From the NCBI GenBank assembly GCA_021234155.1, contig JAJEKV010000039.1:1550001-1614000 (forward strand): a stretch of DNA of 64,000 bases, given 5' to 3'. This document shows positions 1 to 9,300 of this stretch, piece by piece. Position 1 is the first letter of the stretch; every line of letters starts with the position of its first letter. The DNA comes from Isoetes taiwanensis (taxonomy: Eukaryota > Streptophyta > Lycopodiopsida > Isoetales > Isoetaceae). A program made the translations under genes and the position numbers. The notes beneath the pieces were generated by a model. It did no database searches, was not told the origin of the DNA, and saw nothing but the letters and a program-made list of their open reading frames with translations.

Positions 1-1
1 A

Positions 2-1167
2 TCTTCAAGTGAGGAGAGCATCCCAGGTGACCAAGATACATCTGATCTGATTGATAATTTCAATCAGCAGGTGGATCAAGACGAAGCCGAATCACCAACT
101 TCCATGGACGAGGAAACCAGGGAAGTTTATGAGGAGATGGAGCGGGAGATTCAACAGCAGGAAAGGGAAGAGGAGGACCACTCTGATGCAGCAACAGAGA
201 TCCTCGAGGACGAGGAGGAGGGAGCACAATGGGAAAGGAGAACAAAGGAGCGGCAAGAGCACAACGGGCCAAGGCTCGACCCAAGCGAAGAAGAAGACCT
301 CGCAGCATGGATTGCGAAGCACGAGAAGAAACAACGGTGCCGAGAAAGCAAGAAGAGGAAGAGGGAAGAGGAGGCAAAAGCGGCCGAGGAGAAGAAGAAA
401 ACAAAAGGGAAATTCGTGATTGGCGAAAGGAAGCTCAAGCAAGGGAAGGGACCGAACCCCAAGATCGTCATCACGGAACGGCCCCCTGATCAGCCACCGA
501 ACTCCTTCGGCGAATCCTCTGACGAGGATTACATCCCCAACCCCGAGGCTGGAAGCTCTTCCAAGCCTCCAGTTGCTGAGCAGATCACCACCGAGCAGGT
601 AGCAGCCGAACAGCAGCAGCAGGACCAAGTGCAGAAGCCCCCTCCTTATCCGAAGTGGGACAGGAAGAAGCAACCACGGCCTGCCCGAGAGGCCTACGTC
701 ACGGGGCATATATGGAGCACGAGGCATATATGAAGATGTGGGAGGCGTACAACAAGTACTATGAAGAGAACAAGGTCACGTTCGTCGTGGGAGGACGCCC
801 AACGAAGCAGCAGACCTTAAGGCCGCCTCCACCAAAGCCCAAGGTCCCCAAGAAGCCAGCCAAAAAGAAGACAAGCAGGAAGGAGACCGAGAGAAGAGCA
901 CTGAGGGAGATCCGACACTTCCAGCGCAGCTACGACCTCCTAATTCCCCGTGCCCCCTTTGCTCGCTTGGTTAGAGAAGTCATGCAGGACTTCAACACTG
1001 GCATGAGGGTCACAGACGAGATGCTGCTGGCACTGCAGGAAGCGGCGGAGCAGAGAATAGTGCAACATTTTGAAGACTCGACAGCTTGCACTGTTCATGC
1101 GAAGAGAGTAACCCTCATGAGGAAGGATATGCAATTAGCTAATTTAATTAAGGGAGATCCCAAATGA
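2..1167 (+). CDS. Histone H3-fold fusion protein of a Ty3/gypsy element (5' partial, one frameshift)
   Basis: The reading frame is open from the window edge, so the N-terminus lies outside. The first ~240 codons (to 733) are very charged: acidic Glu/Asp runs, then Lys/Arg- and Glu-rich coiled-coil-like sequence, then Pro/Gln-rich sequence. Between about 655 and 733 the frame moves by -1, consistent with a one-base deletion or, less likely, programmed frameshifting. The second part runs through a Pro/Lys-rich linker into 89 residues (898-1164) that align without gaps to the histone fold of H3. The ORF ends 23 residues after the RVTLMRKD motif, as H3 does. There is no canonical H3 tail. It is followed by ~720 bp of spacer, a second unknown ORF and a chromovirus gag-pol on the same strand, so I infer it belongs to that retrotransposon. 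A host histone gene captured or inserted there is the alternative. Confidence 0.8.
898..1164 (+). other. Histone H3 / CENH3-like fold domain
   Basis: By hand, about 48 of 89 residues match canonical H3 as I remember it, without gaps. Recognisable blocks are ALREIRHFQ (alpha-N), PFARLVREV (alpha-1), QDF, ALQEAAE (alpha-2), FED, HAKRVTLMRKD (loop 2) and QLA with a final KG (alpha-3). EIRHFQ, LLIP, ALQEAAE and RVTLMRKD resemble plant CENH3 more than canonical H3 (which has RRYQ and RVTIMPKD). Loop 1, however, has canonical H3 length and lacks the extra residues typical of plant CENH3. It is therefore an H3-family domain of mixed character. Assignment to H3 is firm; subfamily is not. Confidence 0.93.
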
Positions 1168-1310
1168 ACATTTTGTACATAATTAAAATTTTTGAAATAT
1201 AAATCATTTTTTAGTACTTTGTGTGCCTAAACTTATTTAATTAGGACAAATTAGCAAGTAGTAGTTTTTGTTTTAGTAAAATAGGATATTTGCAGACCGA
1301 AAAGTGAGAT

Positions 1311-1377
1311 GTCTCACAGGTCGCGCCTGGTCAAGAAACTAAAGTTTAGTTTTTGGACGAGGCGCTAGCTATGAGAC
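1311..1377. repeat. Near-perfect palindrome, copy 1
   Basis: Begins GTCTCAC and ends GAGAC, with inner arms CGCGCCT/AGGCG and AAACTAAA/TTTAGTTT. Almost the whole 67 bp pairs with itself, so RNA or single-stranded DNA would form a long hairpin. Confidence 0.85.
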
Positions 1378-1510
1378 CTTACCCGAATTTGGCCAAAACA
1401 GCTCCAAATTGACCAAATAAGGGGTCAATTCTGCTTAATTTAATGAGTCTGTCATCCTTGCACCCTTAGTTTACCCAAATTGGACATGTTTTGATCAAAA
1501 TGGGACTGAT

Positions 1511-1577
1511 GTCTCACACGTCGCGCTTGGTAAAGAAACTAAAGTGTAGCTTTTGAACGAGGCACTACCTGTGAGAC
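1511..1577. repeat. Near-perfect palindrome, copy 2
   Basis: Same sequence as the copy at 1311 with a few substitutions. Ends are GTCTCAC/GTGAGAC. Starts exactly 200 bp after copy 1, but the DNA between the copies is not itself repeated. Confidence 0.85.
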
Positions 1578-1890
1578 CTCCTACCATTTCCTCACCATAA
1601 CTTGTCCAATTGATCTCCAACTTGCTATATTAGGATCTTTAGGTTATCCAGTCATGCTCAAACCCTTAAATTAGTCTCCCAATTTCCATTTAGAACTAAA
1701 TATAAGCTAGAATTGCCCAACTCCAGGAATTTTCCAAGTCACCAAAAAAATTAGGGTTTTCCCCCTTTTCTATTTAGGTCCCTCATTTCTTACGTAGCAC
1801 CTTACGAGTTTGCTCCTGCTCCCTTAGCCGATTTCTCAACTCCCTGAGGCGCTCTTGCATCCGTTTGCTAGTCTCTTCCTTGCTAGACTC

Positions 1891-3417
1891 ATGACAACCT
1901 CTGATTTCAGGCGATGGTACAACGCCAGCGCTCATGCTGCCGAGGCCGATGTCAATGAGATTTTCCAAGTCTTCCGGAAGGAGATAGATGTCCAGGCAAC
2001 CTTACACGCAACCCCAGCATATAGCAGAGTCCTGTCTGAATTTCAAGCTAGGGTAGAGCCATCATTAGTGCAGCTTCCACCTTGCATAGGCTACTTTGTT
2101 CCTAGGCAATCCCTTCAAGCAGCTTTAGGCGATGTTCCGAACATTGCCAAGTACCTCACCAACAAGGCCCAGCGCACGCCCGAGCCAATGGTCCTAACTG
2201 TCAACAGGACCAAGTACTTCTCTTTCAACACTGCCTTAGCCATTTTCCTTACCCACTGTGCCGAAAACTCCATGGGAGAAACCTCCATTCCCCCCATGGA
2301 CGTGGACCCATTAGCCACAGCAGCAGCAGAGCAGCTCCTTTTACAGTACGAACAGGAGCAAGAAGGAAGAGAAGAAGACAAAGAAAGCGAGGAAGAAGAT
2401 GAGGACTACGTCGAGCTCGACCCAGCGGAAGAGCAGCAGCTAGCAGAACAAGAGTTGCAGGAATTCGAAAGAAACCGGCAAACTCTGAGGATTGCGCCAC
2501 CCCTCGGGCTAGGCATCACAAGCCTAGCCCCCATCATCGTCGAGGGCGAAGAGTACTTGCTCTTAAGCGACATCTAGAATCTCCCGGAGTGTAGGGAAAG
2601 GGAGTATCGACCTGATGAGTTGCTGCACCAACTCCGGAGAACAGACCTAGACGACTTCATCGTCCGAGGAACTTCTGACTTCCCACTCCAAGTAAGGGAA
2701 GCCGACACTTATACGGGAGAGTTCACCTCCGACATTCAGGCCTATAGCAACATCAGGCAGATTATGGAGGCGCGGGAACTACCAACGGAGGAAGAGTTCC
2801 TTGCCCTACGGGAACAGATGGGGATCCGCCACGCGACCTCGAACATCTTAACGGCAAGTTCTTCGGCAACACCTCCCCGGGCGGGAAGAGGTGAATTCGA
2901 CCTAAGGAGAGCTTCAACAACAGTCAGAGACTACAGGGAGCTCACCACGGTGGAGGTCGATGACTATGCCGGCAGACACAGATCTGGAGGCCGAGGAGGC
3001 GAGGACCCATCACGCAACGACAGGTCGTTGCGGTATTACCTTCCCCTGCTGATGGATGGGAGAATAGCGGTAATTTACCGCAAATTCACCCCCAGGGGCG
3101 AAGAAGGAGTATCGATGCTAATTGCGCTCTCAGGCTTTGGCCGGCATGCTCGGCTTGCTCCCAACACCGAGTATGCCATCCTAGTGAAGAGAGCGGTAGC
3201 ACTCAATATTTTTGACTTCGCCATACCTTACAGACGGCAGGGAAGACTGGCAGTGACCGCAGCCTATACCTCCGAGCGTAGGATAGAAGATTTGGCGAGA
3301 GCTTTGCAGGGGGGATCTTCAATCAACGTCCTTAGGAACTTGGGTCATTCAGTGGGAACAGCCCAAGTGAAGAAATTCCTAGAGGATAACCCATCATACG
3401 GGCGATTCCAAGAATAG
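1891..3417 (+). CDS. Unknown retrotransposon accessory protein, one in-frame TAG
   Basis: I do not recognise this protein. The first ATG of the frame is at 1891. A single TAG at 2575-2577 separates a 228-codon half from a second half that continues in the same frame to 3417, so the ancestral product was about 508 residues. The first half has a mixed helical part, then a strongly acidic tract (roughly 2350-2470) rich in Glu/Asp/Gln. The second half has a Gly/Arg-rich linker near 2870-3030 and a globular-looking C-terminal part rich in Arg, Leu and Ala. No zinc finger, transmembrane segment or enzyme motif is visible. It lies between the H3-fold gene and gag, on the same strand. The acidic tract recalls histone chaperones, but that is only an analogy. 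Confidence 0.6.
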
Positions 3418-3630
3418 TTAGATTCTTGATCCCGGGGGTTTTTGTATTAGGATATGATATCATATAAATATAATTTCTTTTGCACTTTAAATGTTTTGTT
3501 GATGTATTTTGCTCCACAATTATACCAACAAACACGGGTAATGCAAGAGAATGAATAAAGCTAACCATAAGGCCATGACCTACTTGTAGCTAGAGGCCTA
3601 GGCTCAGGGGAACAACAACGCCGAGACCAT

Positions 3631-5265
3631 ATGGAAGAACAGAGTCCGCCCAGGCCACCCCCGGCAAGGAACCTGTTCGAGGATTTTGGACCCATCACCC
3701 CAGAAGAGGAAATATCACAGATGAGGACGAACCTTGAGCAGATAAAGGCTTTGCTGGCCGCGCAAGCAGGAGTAGGTTTGGAGGGCAACGCTCAGTTGCC
3801 ACAAGCATCAGCTCGAAAAATAGGAAGGGACAAGAAGAGAAGCAAGAGAAGGAGGTCTTCCAGCTCGGAGTCCTCCGACTCAAGCTCAGACTCGGACTCT
3901 AACTCCGAGGAAGAAGAAGAGCAGGCCCAGGACCGAACATAGGGAAGGCAGAGGAACACCACAGATGGAAGGCAGAGGGACACCGCAGATGGACGACAAA
4001 GGGACACAAGAGCCTCTGACTACCAGAAGAAGGTAGACTCTGCATTGGGGAATGTTAGGAAGGCCAGGAAGCTCGAGCAATTCTCAGGCGAGAACAGGTC
4101 AGGCATGGAGGCGGAGGCTTGGCTCGACGAGATGAGTGAATACGACAACGCCTATGGTATGAAGGATAAGGATAAAGGCAGGGTGGCAACAGCTAACCTG
4201 AAGGGTGCAGCACACATTTGGTGGAAGGGTTATGCCAAGGCCCATGGCTTAAGCAGGGATGCTTGCAGGTTCAGGAAGTTCGCTAAAGCCTTCAAGCGCC
4301 ACTATGTCCCGAGAGAGCACAAGTCCAGCATGATGCAGCAGTTCTACAGGTTGCAGCAAGGCAACAAATCAGTCCAAAAATATACAGAGGAATTCATGAG
4401 GCTAAGGCTTTATGTGCCAAAATTGGGTGAAAAGCATGCAGTGGAAAGCTACATTGAGGGGTTGAACGAAGAGATCCGCAAGCTTGTAAGGGCAATAAAC
4501 CCTAAGACAGTATCAGAAGCGGAGTCCAAGGCAATAAGCTTGCAAGGAACGGGGCCTCAGAATAGCGGGCAGAGGCAGCAGTATTTCCAAGATAAAGGAA
4601 AGGCAATAGGGAGCTATAGCCCTAGGGCAGCCAGTCCAGGTCCAGCTAGAACCCCATATGGTGGCAACCAGGGGAAGCAGCAAGAGAAGAAGCAGGTGTC
4701 CTTCAAGGACAAGCAGGAGGGGTCAAACTACTCCAAGGCAGTGCGATCCTTTTTACAGGCTATGCCCAAGGAAAAGAGACAGGAGTGCATAGAAAAGCAG
4801 CTTTGCTTCAGGTGCTTCCAGCCAGGCCATAGGACAGTGAACTGCCCCTACGTCATGAGCGCAGCACTAGCGGAGTTGGGAGATTGGGACACTCTATCCG
4901 ACGACGACGGCGAGGCAGCCCACGACTACATCCAGGGTGAGTGTCATATCTTTGCCGCAATAGACACAGAACAAGCAGAGAGCCAGTATAAGGTAATTTC
5001 TACAGTAGGGAAGGCCAAGGCCAAGTCTTTCATAGTCCTGATAGACTCAGGAAGTAGCCATAACTTTGCATCCCCCAGAATGGTTGAAATGTTGAAATTG
5101 AAACCATTAAAGTCGAAGCCGAGGCCTGTCGTTTTAGCAAGTGGGGCAGTAAGGCAGACAGCAGGCAAGAGGATCAACTTCGACATCGGCTTGCCAGGGA
5201 TTAATATCCAGATGGGGGCAGAAGTAATGGGCATTGGCAAGTATGACTTGATCATAGGAATGTAG
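3631..5265 (+). pseudogene. gag: Ty3/gypsy gag and protease (chromovirus)
   Basis: ATG at 3631. The N-terminus is followed by a Lys/Arg then Ser/Asp/Glu run and a TAG at 3940-3942. The same frame continues through an 8-residue tandem repeat around (A/T)DGRQRDT into a capsid-like Retrotrans_gag domain (about 4080-4540; IWWKGYAK, YTEEFMRLRLYVP). A CCHC zinc knuckle is at about 4804-4845 (CFRCFQPGHRTVNC). The aspartic protease follows, with catalytic VLIDSGSSHNFAS near 5035-5075. The frame ends at a TAG (5263-5265) in the position where related elements read LIIGMDWL. Gag and protease are therefore recognisable and almost open, but the stop codons mark a decayed copy unless they are suppressed. 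Confidence 0.9.
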
Positions 5266-5290
5266 TACCTTGGACTAGCAAGGGCCATCA

Positions 5291-6112
5291 TTGATTGTGG
5301 AAAGCGGAAGGTGCCCAACGCCCGACGGCAAGATCACTGAGATTACAGGTAAAGAAGTTGTTCCCATCATGCAGTGTATGTCTTCTAAACGACTGTTCAA
5401 GTGCATCAAGAGCGAACAGGTAGCATACATCTTCAAGATTGAGATTGAAGAGCCGGAGTCAGAAGAAAGCAAAGAAGACAAGGTGCTCAGCAAGTTGCCG
5501 AAGCAAATAGCTCAGTTGATCACGGAATTCCACGATCTCTTTCTTGATGAGATCAAGCACCTCCCTCCTTACAGGGGAGTCGAGTGTGAGATAGGACTCG
5601 AACCGGGAACGAAGCCGACAAGTAAGGCTCCATACAGAATGACGACGCAGGAGTTGACAGAGCTAAAGAAGCAATTACAGGAGTTGCTCGACCTGGGCTT
5701 CATTAGGCCTAACGTCTCGCCATTTGGAGCGCCCATTCTTTTTGTCAAGAAGAAGGATGGCAGTTTGAGGATGTGCATAGACTATAGGCAGTTGAACAAG
5801 CACACCATCAAAAACAAGTACGCGCTTCCCAGATCGGATGACTTGATGGATCAGCTTCTAGGAGCAAAGGTCTTCTCCAAAATCGACTTAAGGTCGGGCT
5901 ATCACCAAATCCGGATTAAGGAAGAAGATATCCATAAAACCGTCTTCAGAACGCAGTATGGGCATTATGAGTTTACGGTAATGCCTTTCGGCTTATCGAA
6001 CGCCCCCGCGACGTTCATGAGGCTCATGAACGACATCTTCAGGGAGTTCTTAGACACCTTTGTGATTGTGTTCTTTGATGACATTTTGGTGTATAGCAGA
6101 TCCCTTGAATAG
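5291..6112 (+). pseudogene. pol: Reverse transcriptase, N-terminal two thirds
   Basis: This segment is frameshifted relative to gag-protease. It contains the linker and RT fingers/palm: [71 protein letters not shown] and the catalytic FFDDILVYS box near 6070-6100. It ends at a TAG (6110-6112) where relatives have a sense codon followed by HxxHL. FFDD rather than YxDD is common in plant chromoviruses. The next piece of RT (YLGHVIS, about 6215-6235) is in another frame, with a TAA at 6160 and a TGA at 6283 on the way. Confidence 0.92.
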
Positions 6113-6162
6113 CACGTACAACACTTAAGGAGAGTGCTAGAGAAGTTGAAGAGGCACAGTAA

Positions 6163-7569
6163 CAGTTGTACGCCAAGTTGTCGAAGTGCCACTTCGCAAC
6201 GGAGAAGGTGGAATACCTCGGTCATGTGATCTCAGCAGAAGGAATTTCGACGGACCCCGCCAAGATTGAAGCAGTGATTCAGTGACCGGCACCGAAGAAT
6301 GTGCATGAGGTCAGAAGTTTTCTCGGCCTAGCAGGGTACTACAGAAAGTTCGTGAAGAACTTTGCTAAGATAGCAGCCCCACTAACAGACTTGACGAGGG
6401 CGGAGAAGGTGAAAGATTGGGCAGAGCATTGGCACAAGAAAGCCCAAGCGGGGTTTGAATTGTTGAAAGAAGCTCTGACGACCGCCCCTGTCTTGACCCT
6501 GCCAGACCCAGAGAAAGATAAGCTTGTAGCCACAGATGCGAGTAAGATAGCTACAGGTGCGGTGCTTATGCAAGAAGAGCGTGTGGTAGCGTATGACTCC
6601 AGGAAGATGAACGACACCGAAACGCGCTACCCCACGCATGATCAGGAGTTGCTTGCGGTTGTCAGAGCATTAAGAATTTGGAGGCATTACCTTTTGGGAA
6701 GGAAGTTCCAATTGGATACAGATCATCAGAGCCTCCAGTATGTATTCACGCAACCACACCTCAACCTGAGGCAGAGAAGGTGGATGGAGTTCCTTGAAGA
6801 ATATGACTTTGATATAATCTACAAGCCAGGGAAGCTCAATGTGGTAGCGGATGCGCTTTCAAGGCATCCCCTGACAACTAGAGTGCATTGCAATGCAATT
6901 TCGACGCTCTCCAGCAACTTCGGGAAGAAGATTGAAGAATCCTTGCCAACAGATGTCGACTTCAAGGAAGTATGGGCAAGCTTATGCAGGGACGCAAGAA
7001 CAGATAAGGAGTGGGAAGCCTTCAAGAATTATAAGAAGGAAGGCAACCTGTTATACCATAAGAACAAGTTGTGCGTGCCCGAATCATCAGGTGTAAGGAA
7101 ATTGATCCTCCATGACACGCACAACAGTCCAATAGCTGGCCATGCGGGATTTATGAAAACATATTTCAAAGTGCGCAGCAGCTATTATTGGCCAGGAATG
7201 AAGAAGCAGGTAGCTCGCTACATCAAAGAATGTCAGCTATGCCAGCAGACGAAGGCAGAGCAACTTCGAATTCCAGGGGCATTAGAGCCATTAGCGGTGC
7301 CAAACGCTAAGTGGGAAGTGATCAGCATGGATTTTATAACAGGGCTTCCAAGGACAGTAAGAGGGAAGGATGCCTTGATGGTAGTGGTCGACAAGTTGTC
7401 GAAGATGGCACATTTTGTGCCTTGCAGGACCACAGATACCGCTATGGATACAACGAAGCTCTTCACCAAAGAGATCTTCAGGCTTCATGGCATGCCAAGG
7501 GAGATTATCTCCGACAGGGACCCCAAGTTCATGAGCGCCTTTTGGCAAGACCTCTTTACGACGATTTAG
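6163..7569 (+). pseudogene. pol: RT thumb, RNase H and N-terminal integrase
   Basis: After the end of RT (HFATEKVEYLGHVISAEG; FLGLAGYYRKF) comes RNase H with LVATDASKIATGAVL, HDQELLAVV and LDTDHQSLQY. The HHCC zinc-binding domain of integrase follows (HDTHNSPIAGHAG... CQLCQQTK, ~7110-7250). Then the integrase core with its first Asp in MDFITGLP (~7330) and second Asp in SDRDPKF (~7510). A TGA at 6283 and a TAG at 7567-7569 interrupt the frame. The TAG falls inside the integrase core between the second Asp and the catalytic Glu. Confidence 0.92.
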
Positions 7570-7581
7570 ACCAAGCTATCC

Positions 7582-8424
7582 ATGAGCACAGCCTATCATC
7601 CTCAGACAGATGGCCAAACGGAGCGGACCAACAGGATTTTGGAGGACATGCTACGAAACTATGTCTGGAATAAGCAAGGTATGTGGGAAGAATTTATTCA
7701 CTTGGTGGAGTTTGCATACAATAGCACCAAGCAGGAATCATCCCAAATGTCGCCGTTTATGATCAATTACGGCTATCAATGCCTAACTCCAGACACTTGG
7801 CACAACCCCGTGTCAAAGGTAGAAGTTTCGCAGCAAATGTTGGCCGAGATGCAGCAGCTCGTGGAGGAAGTTCGAGGGTATCTCCTTGCAGCAAGGAGCC
7901 GACAGAAGAGCATCGCCGACAAGCATCGAACAGTCAGAGAGTTCCAAGTTGGGGATGATGTATGGCTCAAGATCAAGGTGAAGCAGGCGAAGCTCAGGAT
8001 CGGGAATTGTAAGAAGCTTGCTCCAAGGTGGGCTGGACCTTTCAGAATAGTCCAGAGAATAGGTAATCAATCCTACAGATTGGATCTACCAGCACACCTA
8101 AAGATTCACAAGGTCTTCCACGTGAGTCTGTTGAAGAAGCATACTCCAAATCCAAACGAAGTCTTGGACACTCCAACGTTGTTGGAAATGATGGAGGAGC
8201 AGCTGGAAATAGTTCCAGAATTGATTCTTGATAAAGCCTTCAAGAAAACGAGGAGATCAGAGTTCCTCCAATATTTGGTCAAGTGGAAACACTTGCCAGT
8301 GGAAGACGCGACATGGGTACTTAAGACAGATCTAGTAAAGCAATACCCACAGTTCATGGAGCAATGGGACGGCAAGGTCATCTCCGAAGAAATCGGCTCA
8401 GGCATGTCGATTTGTGTAGATTAA
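7582..8424 (+). pseudogene. pol: C-terminal integrase with chromodomain
   Basis: Continues in the same frame after the TAG at 7567. It starts with the integrase catalytic Glu motif (YHPQTDGQTERTNR) and GPFRIVQRIGNQSYRLDLP of the C-terminal DNA-binding domain. It ends in a chromodomain at about 8215-8360 (LQYLVKWKHLPVEDATW), which places the element among the chromoviruses. In that group the chromodomain is known to bind methylated histone H3 tails and direct integration. The TAA stop at 8422-8424 lies inside a hairpin (8417-8450). No coding-sized ORF follows before the LTR. Confidence 0.93.
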
Positions 8425-9287
8425 TTCTATGTGTAGTTGAGATTAATCTACGCATGCAACCTATGTTAGGTATGGGTCGCATGCGTTGTTACCGATGATG
8501 GGACCACTACGGTGATCTCTAGGGCGTGGTGTAATGTCAATGTAGGCATGACCGCGTTTCCGCTTGGATGAGTGGAGGGTAGATTAGAAAGTCTACTTCT
8601 GTCCCACGGAAGTAGACGACCTCGAGAGAAAGGAGGTCATTGAGGAATGCATTGATAGGAAAGGCACCTTTAGCCCCATATATGCTTTGATAGGAGGAAT
8701 CTATCCTTCACGCCCCATATACGGGAAGGATATCCTCCATGCTGGGCAACTAGAGGTGTAGGCATGAGCGGCATATAGGCATATAGGCGTTGTCTCCATG
8801 GACACGATGGAAGATTCACCCTCTTCCTACGCCGGGAGATTAGCCATGCATCCATGTAGGTAGGTGGGGTGGTCACCATATAACCAAAATTTTCATTAAT
8901 AATTAAATGGTACTAACGTAGTGTCGACCTGCAGGCCAATAGAGCGCTCCGGAGGGCAAGGAGGTCGAGTTACGAAGACTTACAACACAAATTTTGTTGG
9001 AATGTGTTGCAAGGAATGAAGAGCACCTCGAACAATAATTATATATATGAAATGTTAGAATTTTGATAAACTTAATTGTCGTGTTAAGTAAACTATTGAG
9101 TAACTTGTTTAATGATGTGCGAATCGATAAGTTATTTCATAAGTTAATAATATTTAAAAATATTACCTTAAGGTAATCTTGATAAATGTGTAGGTATTGT
9201 AGTAGTAAATTGTATGCATCAAGTTGGTTGCAGGTTAGGACGTTTCCAAGGTAGGGAGACCCACGATGCTGCGGACAGCATCATTTC
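8425..9287 (+). other. 3' untranslated part of the chromovirus with stacked hairpins
   Basis: Non-coding. Three short inverted repeats are clear: 8417-8450 (TAGATTAAT/ATTAATCTA, around the pol stop), 8451-8485 (CGCATGC/GCATGCG) and 8592-8618 (GTCTACTTC/GAAGTAGAC). The stretch 8670-8730 also repeats the phrase CCCCATATA. The last 300 bp are AT-rich. Confidence 0.65.
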
Positions 9288-9300
9288 AAGGTGGGGAGAA
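9288..9300 (+). other. Polypurine tract of the chromovirus
   Basis: The purine run AGGTGGGGAGAA directly abuts the TG of the 3' LTR, the expected position of the plus-strand primer. Confidence 0.8.

Larger units (their letters stand above)
1168..1890 (+). other. Non-coding spacer between the two accessory genes
   Basis: AT-rich, no credible ORF. It holds two palindromes (1311-1377 and 1511-1577) and ends in a pyrimidine-rich stretch before the next start codon. It could carry a splice acceptor, promoter or IRES-like element for the second gene, but none can be shown from sequence. Confidence 0.6.

Noticed and set aside
51-489. Other open frames on both strands overlapping the first gene
   Set aside because: They shadow the charged, GAG/AAG-rich sequence; only the frame from position 2 leads into the histone fold.
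1311-1577. Palindromes as transposon terminal repeats
   Set aside because: Each is self-complementary, and no target duplication or insert-like interior is present between them.
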